Of a DNA stretch of 30,851 nucleotides, positions 14,663 through 22,011 are shown piece by piece. Position numbers and translations under genes: made by a program. Position 1 is the first letter of the stretch. Every line of letters begins with the position of its first letter. The DNA lies in assembly GCA_934149115.1 (NCBI GenBank), contig CAKPDW010000009.1:1-30851 (forward strand), read 5' to 3'. The notes beneath the pieces were generated by a model, which ran no database searches, was not told the DNA's origin, and was given only the letters and a program-made list of their open reading frames with translations. Source of the stretch: an uncultured Clostridia bacterium (lineage in GTDB: Bacteria > Bacillota > Clostridia > TANB77 > CAG-508).

Positions 14663-15568
14663 ATGAAACGGGATAATTTTGTGTTAGAGGCTGAAAAAGG
14701 TATAAAAATTGAAGTTGCAGAAGGAAAAGATGGAAAGGTAATTATTAGAGCATATAATCTTGTTCCACTTTTTGATCTTTCTGCAAACTATGCGAATCCA
14801 CCAATTCCAGAAAGGTATAGACATATCTTAGGTAAGTGGAATGAAGGATTTGTAATAGAAAGAGTTTCTGATGGTAGTCAGTTTGTCTGGATACCAGTTG
14901 GATGTCTAACGCCTAATGGAACAATTGACGGAAAAAATTTTTCCCAAAGATTTGGTAGACGAAATTATAATAATGGTCAGTTTTTTGGTGCTGAATATAC
15001 TGAAACGTCATCTAGGGAATTTAAAGAACAAACAGAAAGTGTCAAGAAATATGGTGGCTTTTATTTTTCGCGATATAATATTTCAATTAGTCCAGAAGGA
15101 ACACCTCAATCAGTTAAAGATGTTTTGCCATGGGTAAACATCAAACATTCTGGTGCCAAGAGGATTGCAGCAACTTTTGAAAACAGTGAAACAGTAAAAA
15201 GTCATCTGCCTTTTGGTGAAGAATATGATTCTGCTTTTGAATGGATTATTCAAATGGGAGCCAAAACGGAGAAGGAAGTTGTAGGCGATTCTGCGAATTG
15301 GGGCAATTATTTTAATACATCTGGATCACCATTGGAGTTAATGAAAAATGGAAGCAGATCAGAATGGTCTGTTAATAACATTTTCGATATGGCTGGAAAT
15401 ATTGAGGAATGGACGCAGGAACAGTCAGGAATTTATGCTAATGTTGTGCGTGGTGGCAATTATTTTACTCCTGGAACGTATCATTCTGCTGCTGCTAGTC
15501 GTTATGGCCGTCAATCTAATGAATATGATAACACAATTGGCTTTCGTATAGCATTGTATATCAAGTAA
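14663..15568 (+). CDS. SUMF1/formylglycine-generating-enzyme-like protein
   Basis: The 301-residue product carries the full SUMF1-type pattern: PPIPERYRHILGKWNEGFVIERVSDGSQFVWIPV near the N-terminus, SVKKYGGFYFSRYNIS, EWIIQMGA and DSANWGNY in the middle. NIFDMAGNIEEWTQE, VVRGGNYF and IGFRIALYIK follow at the C-terminus. D-M-A-G-N-x-x-E-W and R-G-G-x-x are the family's core motifs. I do not see the paired cysteines needed by aerobic formylglycine enzymes in the C-terminal part, and no sulfatase gene is nearby, so a binding or structural role is more likely. The ATG at 14663 is used because AGGAGG (14649-14654) lies eight bases upstream; the ATG at 14609 lies close to the predicted transcription start. 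The paralogue just upstream has lost the core motif. Confidence 0.7.
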   Translation: MKRDNFVLEAEKGIKIEVAEGKDGKVIIRAYNLVPLFDLSANYANPPIPERYRHILGKWNEGFVIERVSDGSQFVWIPVGCLTPNGTIDGKNFSQRFGRRNYNNGQFFGAEYTETSSREFKEQTESVKKYGGFYFSRYNISISPEGTPQSVKDVLPWVNIKHSGAKRIAATFENSETVKSHLPFGEEYDSAFEWIIQMGAKTEKEVVGDSANWGNYFNTSGSPLELMKNGSRSEWSVNNIFDMAGNIEEWTQEQSGIYANVVRGGNYFTPGTYHSAAASRYGRQSNEYDNTIGFRIALYIK

Positions 15569-15585
15569 TAAACTCAAACACAGAC

Positions 15586-15624
15586 AAAAAGGGAGAACTC
15601 TGAAATTTCAGAGTCTCTCTTTTT
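15586..15624 (+). terminator. Rho-independent terminator
   Basis: ACTCTGAAA (15597-15605) and TTTCAGAGT (15606-15614) are perfect complements. The hairpin is extended by GAGA/CTCTC pairing and an A run facing a T run, so it may also work in reverse. Confidence 0.8.
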
Positions 15625-15714
15625 GAATACCTTTATAATACAAAAATAATTAGGTGGCAAGAAGATATGAAAACAATGAGGGAAAAATAATGAATTGTTT
15701 TATTATGGAACTTT

Positions 15715-15733
15715 TTATGTAAAAATTACATAA
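15715..15733. promoter_or_regulatory. Inverted repeat upstream of murA
   Basis: TTATGTAA (15715-15722) and TTACATAA (15726-15733) are perfect complements around AAA, about 30 bases before the murA start. Its half-sites resemble those of the palindrome at 485-502 (TTATTGTAA/TTACAATAA). It could be an operator or a small leader hairpin. No convincing -35/-10 pair is visible nearby. Confidence 0.3.
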
Positions 15734-15763
15734 GATATATCAATATTGAAAGGTGGTATTGTT

Positions 15764-17056
15764 ATGTCTATGTATGTTATTAGTGGAGAGGTTAAGTTAA
15801 ATGGAGAAATTAATGTTTCTGGTTCTAAAAATAGTGCATTACCTATTATTGCTGGTTGTATTTTAAATGGTGGTGTTACTACCTTATATAATGTTCCTAA
15901 TATAAAAGATACAAATGGAATGTTTGATATTTTATCTGATTTGGGTTGTAAAGTTAAGAAAAAGGGCAAAAAAATTATTATTGATTCTGGAAATATCAAT
16001 AAATTTCAAATTGATGAAGTTATGATGAGTAAGATGCGTTCATCTGTGATTGTTGCTGGAGCTTTACTTGCAAGATTTAAAAAAGCAATATTTTCATATC
16101 CTGGTGGATGCGAGATTGGTGCTAGACCTATTGATTTACATATTAATGGTTTCAAAAAATTAGGTATAAATATTGACGAAAGTACTGGATATATGGTATG
16201 TAAATGTGATAAAATAGTTCCAGCAGAAATCCAATTGGATTTTCCTAGTGTGGGTGCTACTGAGAATTTAATTTTGGCATCTGTTTTTTCAGATGGTGAT
16301 ACTATTATTAGAAATGTTGCTATGGAGCCTGAAATTGTTGATTTACAGAATTTTTTGAATAAGATGGGAGCAAAGGTTTCAGGTGCAGGTAGTAATGTGA
16401 TAAAAATTACTGGAGTGAAAAGACTTAAAGAAATTTCTTATAATATTATGCCTGATAGAATTGAAGCTGGTACATTTCTTGCTTATACTGCTATGACTGG
16501 TGGAAAAATTAAGTTGAATAATATTAATATTGAACATATTTTACCTGTCGTAAGTAAGCTTGAAGAAGCGGGTTGTAAGATTATGAAGGAAAAACATGAA
16601 ATTGTTTTAGAAGCACCTAGACGTATAAAAGCAGTTGATATTCAAACTTTGCCATATCCCGGTTTTCCAACAGATATGCAATCAATATTTTTATCAATGC
16701 TTTCTGTTGCAAGGGGAACATCACTTATTGTAGAAAATATTTTTGAAAATAGATTTAAGTGTGTACCTGAACTTGTAAAAATGGGAGCACATATTGCTGT
16801 TTCTGGTTCTTCTGCTATTGTGAAGGGAACTAGAAAGTTAATTGGAAAAAATGTTGTGGCAACTGATTTAAGAGGTGGAGCTGCTTTAGTAGGGGCTGGA
16901 TTAAGGGCTAAAGGAATTACGTATATTGATAATTGTGATTTTATTGAAAGAGGTTATGAGAATTTAGAATACAAATTAAAAACTTTAGGCGTTGATATTG
17001 TTAAGCAAAGGAGTTTTAGGATTGAAACAGAAGAAAAAGAATCGAACAGTGAATAA
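15764..17056 (+). CDS. murA: UDP-N-acetylglucosamine 1-carboxyvinyltransferase (MurA)
   Basis: MurA transfers enolpyruvate from phosphoenolpyruvate to UDP-GlcNAc, the first committed step of peptidoglycan synthesis in the cytoplasm. The 430-residue protein has the substrate-binding SGSKNSALP (about residues 19-27, K22). The active-site loop YPGGCEIGARPIDLH contains C116, the residue attacked by fosfomycin in sensitive enzymes. The second half repeats the fold (FPTDMQ, ENIFENRF, DLRGGAALVGAGL). The ATG at 15764 follows AGGTGG by seven bases; the frame is open to a TTG at 15746, but that would overlap the ribosome site. ftsQ begins inside its last 35 bases, so they form one operon with the DUF881 and sbp genes. 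Many Firmicutes have murA or murB in this position. Confidence 0.96.
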   Translation: MSMYVISGEVKLNGEINVSGSKNSALPIIAGCILNGGVTTLYNVPNIKDTNGMFDILSDLGCKVKKKGKKIIIDSGNINKFQIDEVMMSKMRSSVIVAGALLARFKKAIFSYPGGCEIGARPIDLHINGFKKLGINIDESTGYMVCKCDKIVPAEIQLDFPSVGATENLILASVFSDGDTIIRNVAMEPEIVDLQNFLNKMGAKVSGAGSNVIKITGVKRLKEISYNIMPDRIEAGTFLAYTAMTGGKIKLNNINIEHILPVVSKLEEAGCKIMKEKHEIVLEAPRRIKAVDIQTLPYPGFPTDMQSIFLSMLSVARGTSLIVENIFENRFKCVPELVKMGAHIAVSGSSAIVKGTRKLIGKNVVATDLRGGAALVGAGLRAKGITYIDNCDFIERGYENLEYKLKTLGVDIVKQRSFRIETEEKESNSE

Positions 17057-17975
17057 TAAATTTAATTTTGATGATGAGTATATTATTGGTTTTTCAGACT
17101 CAAATCCAAAATCGGGTCGAAAGAAAAAGAGGAATTCTCCCAAAAAAAGCAATAAAAATGTAAAAAAAGTTGTAAAACCAAATAATAAAAAGAGTAGCGA
17201 AAGACCAAGAATGAATGAAAAAAAGAAAAAAATGAAGGCGAGAATTATAAAAGTTTTTGTTCTTATTTGTTTATTGGTTGGAGCAGGTTGTTTTTTATGC
17301 TTATCACCAATGTTTAATGTTCAAGAGATTATGGTTGAACAAAATTCTATAATTGCATCAGAGACAATTGATAGTTTATCTGGAATTCAAATGTATAAAA
17401 ATATATTTTTAATTAAAAAATCTGATGCAATTGAGAATATAAAAAGAAATTCATATGTAAATGATGTAAAGATTTCAAGAGTGTTACCTAATAAAATAAA
17501 AATTATTGTTTCTGAGAGAACAGAAAAATATTTAGTAGAATTTGCTGAAGGTAAATATGCTATAATTGATGGACAAGGTTATGTATTAAGTGTTACTAAC
17601 GAATTAAAGCAATTACCTGTAATTACTGGAGTTGAGACTGGAATGGAGACTTTCTTAAATATAAATAATAATCAGGTTAGATTATGTGAGAATGATTTAA
17701 AAAAGTTAGATACTGTTGCTAATATTGTTGAGACAGCAAAAAATTATGAGGTTGATACATATATTACAAAAATAGATATTTCTGATGATGATGATTATAA
17801 ACTTATTTTAGATAATGAACAAAAGAAGGTGTATTTAGGTTCATGTTCAGATTTAAATACTAGAATTTTGTATATGAAAGAAATATTGAACAATGAAAAA
17901 GGAAAAAAAGGTGAATTATTTATAAATAGTAATTTATCAGAACATCCTCCTTATTTTAGAGAGGCTGTTAATTAA
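17022..17975 (+). CDS. ftsQ: Cell division protein FtsQ/DivIB
   Basis: FtsQ/DivIB is a single-pass membrane protein that links early and late divisome components and regulates septal peptidoglycan synthesis. The 318-residue product has a long, very lysine-rich cytoplasmic tail (residues 1-74) and one transmembrane segment (about 75-95). Outside the membrane a POTRA domain starts at MFNVQEIMVE, then comes the beta domain with SRVLPNKIKIIVSERTEKYLVEF and YAIIDGQGYVLS. These blocks are typical of FtsQ. The start chosen is the TTG at 17022, eight bases after AAAGGAG (17007-17013); a GTG at 17049 also exists but has no ribosome site. It overlaps the end of murA by 35 bases. Confidence 0.9.
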   Translation: MKQKKKNRTVNNKFNFDDEYIIGFSDSNPKSGRKKKRNSPKKSNKNVKKVVKPNNKKSSERPRMNEKKKKMKARIIKVFVLICLLVGAGCFLCLSPMFNVQEIMVEQNSIIASETIDSLSGIQMYKNIFLIKKSDAIENIKRNSYVNDVKISRVLPNKIKIIVSERTEKYLVEFAEGKYAIIDGQGYVLSVTNELKQLPVITGVETGMETFLNINNNQVRLCENDLKKLDTVANIVETAKNYEVDTYITKIDISDDDDYKLILDNEQKKVYLGSCSDLNTRILYMKEILNNEKGKKGELFINSNLSEHPPYFREAVN

Positions 17976-18044
17976 TAAAAATGATTTAGAATTTGGTTTG
18001 ATAATTCAACTGGATTATATTTTTGAGAGGAATGATTTGTATAG

Positions 18045-18767
18045 ATGAAGAGAGAAGGATGGCATATTGTTGTAATTGGAATTTTATGTTTTACTATTGC
18101 TGCTAGTATTTGTGTTCAGTATAGGAGTGTGCTTAGATATAAGATTGATGGTGAGGTTTCTGTACAATCTATGTCTGAGAATAAATTGAGAGATCAAGTT
18201 TTAAAAGAACAAGAAAATTATAATAAGTTGTATGTTCAAATGCAACTTGCTCAGGAACAATTGGAGAATTTGAGAAAAATGTCAGCTTCTAATAGTGAGG
18301 AAGCAAAACAATTAGAAAATGAATTAAGTGAAGATAATAAATTGCTTGGATATACTGATATTACTGGTAAAGGGTTAACAATTACTTTAGAGGATTCTAA
18401 TGCTAATGCAAAAAATTATAATAATGATGATATAATTCATTATTTGGATTTACTGGAAGTTGTTAATGAATTGTTTAATGCTGGTGCAGAGGCAATTTCT
18501 ATAAATAACCAACGTATTACATCAACAACAGCGATTAATTGTAATGGAAATGTTGTTAAGATTAATAATGAAAAAATTTCTGTTCCTTTTGTTGTTAAGG
18601 CAATTGGTTCACCAGAAGGATTATATTCAACAATGCTTAGACCAGCAGGTTATTTAGATTTGATGAAGTCTGCAGGTATAAAAATTAAGGTTGAAAAAAA
18701 GGATAAAATTACTGTTCCAAAATATACTGGTTCAATTCAGTATAAGTATTTACAGGTTGTAGAATAG
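18045..18767 (+). CDS. DUF881 family protein (YlxW/YlxX-like), first copy
   Basis: This 240-residue protein has an N-terminal membrane anchor (about residues 7-25), a coiled coil (about 45-100) and a compact outer domain. The domain carries LLGYTDITGKGLTITLEDS, DLLEVVNELFNAGAEAISINNQRIT and VPFVVKAIGSPEGL, the signature blocks of DUF881. These proteins sit in the division cluster of Firmicutes, and Gram-positive homologues have been linked to cell division, but their biochemical role is unknown. The gene lies between ftsQ and a second DUF881 gene. The ribosome site (GAGAGG) is unusually far from the ATG (14 bases), which may mean weak translation. Confidence 0.88.
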   Translation: MKREGWHIVVIGILCFTIAASICVQYRSVLRYKIDGEVSVQSMSENKLRDQVLKEQENYNKLYVQMQLAQEQLENLRKMSASNSEEAKQLENELSEDNKLLGYTDITGKGLTITLEDSNANAKNYNNDDIIHYLDLLEVVNELFNAGAEAISINNQRITSTTAINCNGNVVKINNEKISVPFVVKAIGSPEGLYSTMLRPAGYLDLMKSAGIKIKVEKKDKITVPKYTGSIQYKYLQVVE

Positions 18768-18778
18768 GGGTGAGAGTG

Positions 18779-19483
18779 TTGAGAGGAAAAATTATAATGA
18801 TTGTTACTATTGGAATAATTTGTATATTGCTTACTAGTGTTATGTTCCTGCAGTTTAAAAGTGTACAAGTAATTGAAGAATCAGGTGTTGGTTTGATGAG
18901 AGAGACAGAATTGAGAACAGAATATTCTACTATAAAAGAGAAATCTGAGGAGATTAAAAAGCAACTTGAAGATACTCAAAATGCTGTTAATGAATATAGT
19001 AGTCAATCTTCTGATACACAGGGAACAGTGGATTTATTAAAATCTGATGTTGATAAGGCTCGTTGTGATTTGGGATATACAAATGTTAAAGGGCCAGGAA
19101 TTACGATTACTATTACTGATGGTAAAGATGCAGGCTCAGATAGTTTGCAAATTGTTACTTATGATGATTTATTAATGGCTGTTAATGAATTAAAATATGC
19201 AGGTGCAGAAGCAATTTCAGTCAATGACCAGAGAGTTGTTAATACATCTTTTATTGCAAATATTCAACAAGGTGCTTATATGGTTATGAATGATACTAGG
19301 ATTACAGCTCCATATGTTATAAAGGCTATTGGAGATTCTAAATATTTGGAAAGTGTAATTAATATAAAGGGTGGTGTAAAAGATTATTTGGAAAGTTATA
19401 ATAAACAAATATCTTACACTCTTGATGATGAAGTTTACATTAATAAGTATGATAATGCTATTGAAATTAATTATGGAGAATAA
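18779..19483 (+). CDS. DUF881 family protein (YlxW/YlxX-like), second copy
   Basis: This protein is a paralogue of the preceding one with the same layout: membrane anchor (about residues 5-24), coiled coil and outer domain. The domain shows DLGYTNVKGPGITITITDGK, DLLMAVNELKYAGAEAISVNDQRVV and APYVIKAIGDSKYLE. Tandem DUF881 genes followed by sbp are the normal Firmicute arrangement. The start is uncertain. TTG at 18779 is eight bases after GGGG and gives MRGKIIMIV, which looks like a typical start; GTG codons at 18770 and 18776 are in the same frame. The gap to the previous stop is small under any choice, so the genes are translated from one transcript. Confidence 0.87.
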   Translation: MRGKIIMIVTIGIICILLTSVMFLQFKSVQVIEESGVGLMRETELRTEYSTIKEKSEEIKKQLEDTQNAVNEYSSQSSDTQGTVDLLKSDVDKARCDLGYTNVKGPGITITITDGKDAGSDSLQIVTYDDLLMAVNELKYAGAEAISVNDQRVVNTSFIANIQQGAYMVMNDTRITAPYVIKAIGDSKYLESVINIKGGVKDYLESYNKQISYTLDDEVYINKYDNAIEINYGE

Positions 19484-19499
19484 GAGAGGTGGAGTATAA

Positions 19500-19892
19500 A
19501 TGATTTATATTACGATAATTATTTGTTCAATTTTAGGAATTGCTTTGGGAATGAATTTACCTACAATTTCATATTCATATTCAGGATATTTAGCTATTGC
19601 TATTGTTGCAGCACTTGATTCAGTGTTTGGTGGAATTAGTTCAATTCTTAATAAAAATTTTGATATAAAGATTTTTGTTTCTGGATTTTTTGGTAATGCG
19701 ATATTAGCGATGTTACTTACTTATTTAGGTGAAAAATTAAATGTAGATATTTATTTGGCTGCAGTTATTGTTTTTGTTGGAAGAATGTTTACAAATTTAT
19801 CAATAATTAGAAGATATTATATTGATAAATGGTCAAAAAAGTATGATGAAAGTCATAATAAAGCTGTGAAAAAGAGTAAAAAAAGCGTATAA
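19500..19892 (+). CDS. sbp: Small basic protein Sbp (DUF1290)
   Basis: Sbp is a small integral membrane protein of the division cluster with no known biochemical activity. The 130-residue product has three or four hydrophobic segments with the family's blocks: IALGMNLPTISYSYSGYLAIAIVAALDSVFGG and SGFFGNAILAMLLTYLGEKLNVDIYLAAVIVFVGRMFTNLSIIRR. The tail is strongly basic. GAGGTGGAG precedes the ATG. In B. subtilis and many clostridia sbp is directly followed by ftsA; here it ends the operon at a terminator, and ftsA-ftsZ lie 16 kb upstream on the same strand. Confidence 0.9.
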   Translation: MIYITIIICSILGIALGMNLPTISYSYSGYLAIAIVAALDSVFGGISSILNKNFDIKIFVSGFFGNAILAMLLTYLGEKLNVDIYLAAVIVFVGRMFTNLSIIRRYYIDKWSKKYDESHNKAVKKSKKSV

Positions 19893-19940
19893 AAAATGTC
19901 AGTAAAATTGAATTTAAAAATTCTTTTTTGCTGACATTTT
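19893..19940. terminator. Terminator between sbp and feoA-like gene
   Basis: AAAATGTCAG (19893-19902) and CTGACATTTT (19931-19940) pair perfectly around a loop of about 28 bases that can itself form GAATTT/AAATTC. The A run before and T run after suit both of the converging genes. Confidence 0.65.
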
Positions 19941-19978
19941 AAGTTATTCTTACTTTACAAAAAGTGTTGGTTTGAAAG

Positions 19979-20200
19979 TTAGAGTTTTATATTAATTTTT
20001 TTAGATTCATCGTCTCTTATTGCAAGAAGTGTGTCTTTTATATAATAGGCTCGGATATTTCCTGAAGGACTTGTTAGTACTGGTGTTATTTTTGTGCCGG
20101 AAATGAATCCTAAATCTATAAATCTTTGTTTAATTTCTTGTGTACAATTAATTGATATGATTTTTCCATTTGTATTTAGTTTTAGTTCATGTAATGTCAT
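19979..20200 (-). CDS. FeoA-like protein
   Basis: FeoA is a small SH3-like cytoplasmic protein that assists the FeoB transporter. The 73-residue product has the family pattern: GKIISINCTQEIKQRFIDLGFISGTKITPVLTSPSGNIRAYYIKDTLLAIRDDES. Here L-G-F-x-x-G is the conserved turn and the last part (the A-I-R block) corresponds to the usual L-A-L-R strand. GGAGTG is about seven bases before the ATG on the minus strand. It stands alone, 8.7 kb from feoB and on the opposite strand, which is unusual because the two are generally cotranscribed. A related role as a metal-regulator SH3 domain is possible. Confidence 0.85.
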   Translation of the reverse strand: MTLHELKLNTNGKIISINCTQEIKQRFIDLGFISGTKITPVLTSPSGNIRAYYIKDTLLAIRDDESKKINIKL

Positions 20201-20324
20201 GAAATATCACTCCTAGTAATATTAGTATATGATAGAGCAAGGGTTAGGTGTGTACATAATATGAAATTCATATAGAAAAATGAAAAATAGAGCAAATATT
20301 GGAAATTTGTTTTGCTTGGAGTAG

Positions 20325-20353
20325 TTGAAAAATCGACAAAATTATTGTAAAAT
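20325..20353 (+). promoter_or_regulatory. Promoter of WG-repeat gene containing a 0A-box-like site
   Basis: TTGAAA (20325-20330) and TAAAAT (20348-20353) are 17 bases apart. Inside the spacer, 20332-20340 reads on the opposite strand as TTTGTCGAT, one base from the Spo0A box TTTGTCGAA. Bound Spo0A would cover the promoter, so repression during sporulation is the likelier outcome if the site is real. Confidence 0.45.
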
Positions 20354-20387
20354 ATGAATATTAAAAATATTGTAAAGTGAGGACCAT

Positions 20388-21980
20388 ATGAAGAAAAATT
20401 TTTATATTGTAATTATTATAATTGTTTTGATTATATCTGCAATTATATGTTCACATTTTATTTCTAAAAGTGAAATGAAAAAAAAGGATTATGAATTATT
20501 GCAGGTTAGTGAGCGTAATTATTTTCCTTTGAAGGTTAATGAAAAATTTGGAGTAATTAAAAAAGATGGAAATATTGTAGTAGAGCCTAAATATGATGAG
20601 GTACAGATTCCAAATCAAGAACGTGGTGTATTTGTTGTTCTATCTGAGGGTGAATATAAGGTTTTGGATGAAAATCGAAAAGAAATATATACAGATTTTC
20701 AGGAAGTTACTGCTGTTTGTGGAACTGATGCTAGTGATGAAAAGATATATAATAATTCTATTCTTAAATATAAAAAAGATAATAAATATGGTTTACTAGA
20801 ATTTGATGGTAAAACGGTTACTGATGCAGATTATGATGAAATTACATCTTTATCAGATAAATATGGCGAAGTTTTAGTAAAGAAAGATAATAAATATGGA
20901 GTTATAAATATTAAAGGTGTAATTTTAGTGCCTTGTAAATATGATTATATTCGTGGAGATGGTTTTTCAAAAGATGGTTCTTATAAAGATGGTGGCTATA
21001 TTATAGGTAATAAAACTAACAAAGGATATAGATATGGTTATATTGATAAAAATGGTAAAGAAATTGTAAAGATGGAGCAAGAAGACATTTACCGTGTTAC
21101 AGAAATAGATTCTTCAGATGTGTATATTGTTGCATCTCAAAATGGTAGATATGCATTATTTAAAAACAAGGAGAATTTAACTGATTATAAGTATATCGAT
21201 ATTGACTACAATAACAAAGCAAATGTATTTACTGTACAAAAAAATAAAACTTATGGATTGATAGGTATTGATGGAAAAGTGATTATTCCTGAAAAATATC
21301 AAGAGCTTATGGTTGTTGGAATTTTTGTTAAAGCTAATCTTGATGGTACTGAATATAATTTTGATTTGAATGGAAATGAAGTTGAAAATTCTAATTTTGT
21401 TAGTTTAGAAAGTACCTCTACAGGAAGATTTTATATTTCAATTAATAATGATTATAAATATGGTGTTGTTGATAAAGACAAAAATGTTGTTGTTGAAAAT
21501 AAATATGAATATATAGAAGAAATAGAAAATACAGGACTTTTGATTGCTACAGTAGGAAAAGATATTACTATTTATAGTGGTAGTTTAAAAGAGATTGTTT
21601 CTGTTTCTGATGCTAAATTGGAAAGAATGGATAATTATATTAAAGTTGTTACTTCAACAGAAATGTATTATTTAACTTCTGATGGAAAAAAAGTTGATAA
21701 TAAAACTGTATATTTAAAAAATAATTTATTTGCAAGTAAATCAAATAACAAATGGGGATTTGTTGATTTGAAAGATAATGTTAAAGTGCCTTATGAATAT
21801 GATGAAGTAACTGAGTTTAATGAGTTCGGTTTTGCAGGTGTTCATAAAGATGGAAAATGGGGAGTTATAAATGAAAATGGAGAAATTGTTTTAGAACCTA
21901 CTTATGAATCTGATGAGATTTCACCTGTATTTATTGGAAAGTATTGTTTAAAAGATGGAATTGTGAAAGATTCTATTTAA
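20388..21980 (+). CDS. WG-repeat protein with N-terminal membrane anchor
   Basis: The 530-residue protein begins with a hydrophobic anchor (about residues 4-25) and is otherwise built from WG repeats. The unit has the form (K/R)-(Y/F/W)-G-(V/L/F)-(I/V)-x-x-x-G-x-x-x-(V/I)-x-P-x-Y-D-x-(V/I). Clear copies begin at KFGVIKKDG, KYGLLEFDG, KYGVINIKG, RYGYIDKNG, TYGLIGIDG, KYGVVDKDK, KWGFVDLKD and KWGVINENG. Such repeats form beta-rich arrays and are common in surface or exported proteins of gut Firmicutes, presumably for binding; the ligand is unknown. GAGGA lies close to the ATG. It has its own promoter and runs divergently from the feoA-like gene. The next gene follows after 31 bases and may share the transcript. 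Confidence 0.88.
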   Translation: MKKNFYIVIIIIVLIISAIICSHFISKSEMKKKDYELLQVSERNYFPLKVNEKFGVIKKDGNIVVEPKYDEVQIPNQERGVFVVLSEGEYKVLDENRKEIYTDFQEVTAVCGTDASDEKIYNNSILKYKKDNKYGLLEFDGKTVTDADYDEITSLSDKYGEVLVKKDNKYGVINIKGVILVPCKYDYIRGDGFSKDGSYKDGGYIIGNKTNKGYRYGYIDKNGKEIVKMEQEDIYRVTEIDSSDVYIVASQNGRYALFKNKENLTDYKYIDIDYNNKANVFTVQKNKTYGLIGIDGKVIIPEKYQELMVVGIFVKANLDGTEYNFDLNGNEVENSNFVSLESTSTGRFYISINNDYKYGVVDKDKNVVVENKYEYIEEIENTGLLIATVGKDITIYSGSLKEIVSVSDAKLERMDNYIKVVTSTEMYYLTSDGKKVDNKTVYLKNNLFASKSNNKWGFVDLKDNVKVPYEYDEVTEFNEFGFAGVHKDGKWGVINENGEIVLEPTYESDEISPVFIGKYCLKDGIVKDSI

Positions 21981-22011
21981 GATATATTAATAAAAAAGGA
22001 ATGATTTAAAA

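Noticed and set aside
13408..15568. Diversity-generating retroelement with variable lectin-fold targets
   Set aside because: The C-type-lectin-like ends are suggestive, but there is no reverse transcriptase or template repeat in the window and the last codons do not show the expected adenine-targeted AAC-rich pattern.
14663..15568. Active formylglycine-generating sulfatase-maturing enzyme
   Set aside because: No paired active-site cysteines seen in the C-terminal part and no sulfatase gene nearby.
11254..15568. Prophage or integrative element
   Set aside because: No integrase, transposase, terminal inverted repeats or tRNA attachment site is visible; the region has only toxin-antitoxin, a remnant and two SUMF1-like genes.
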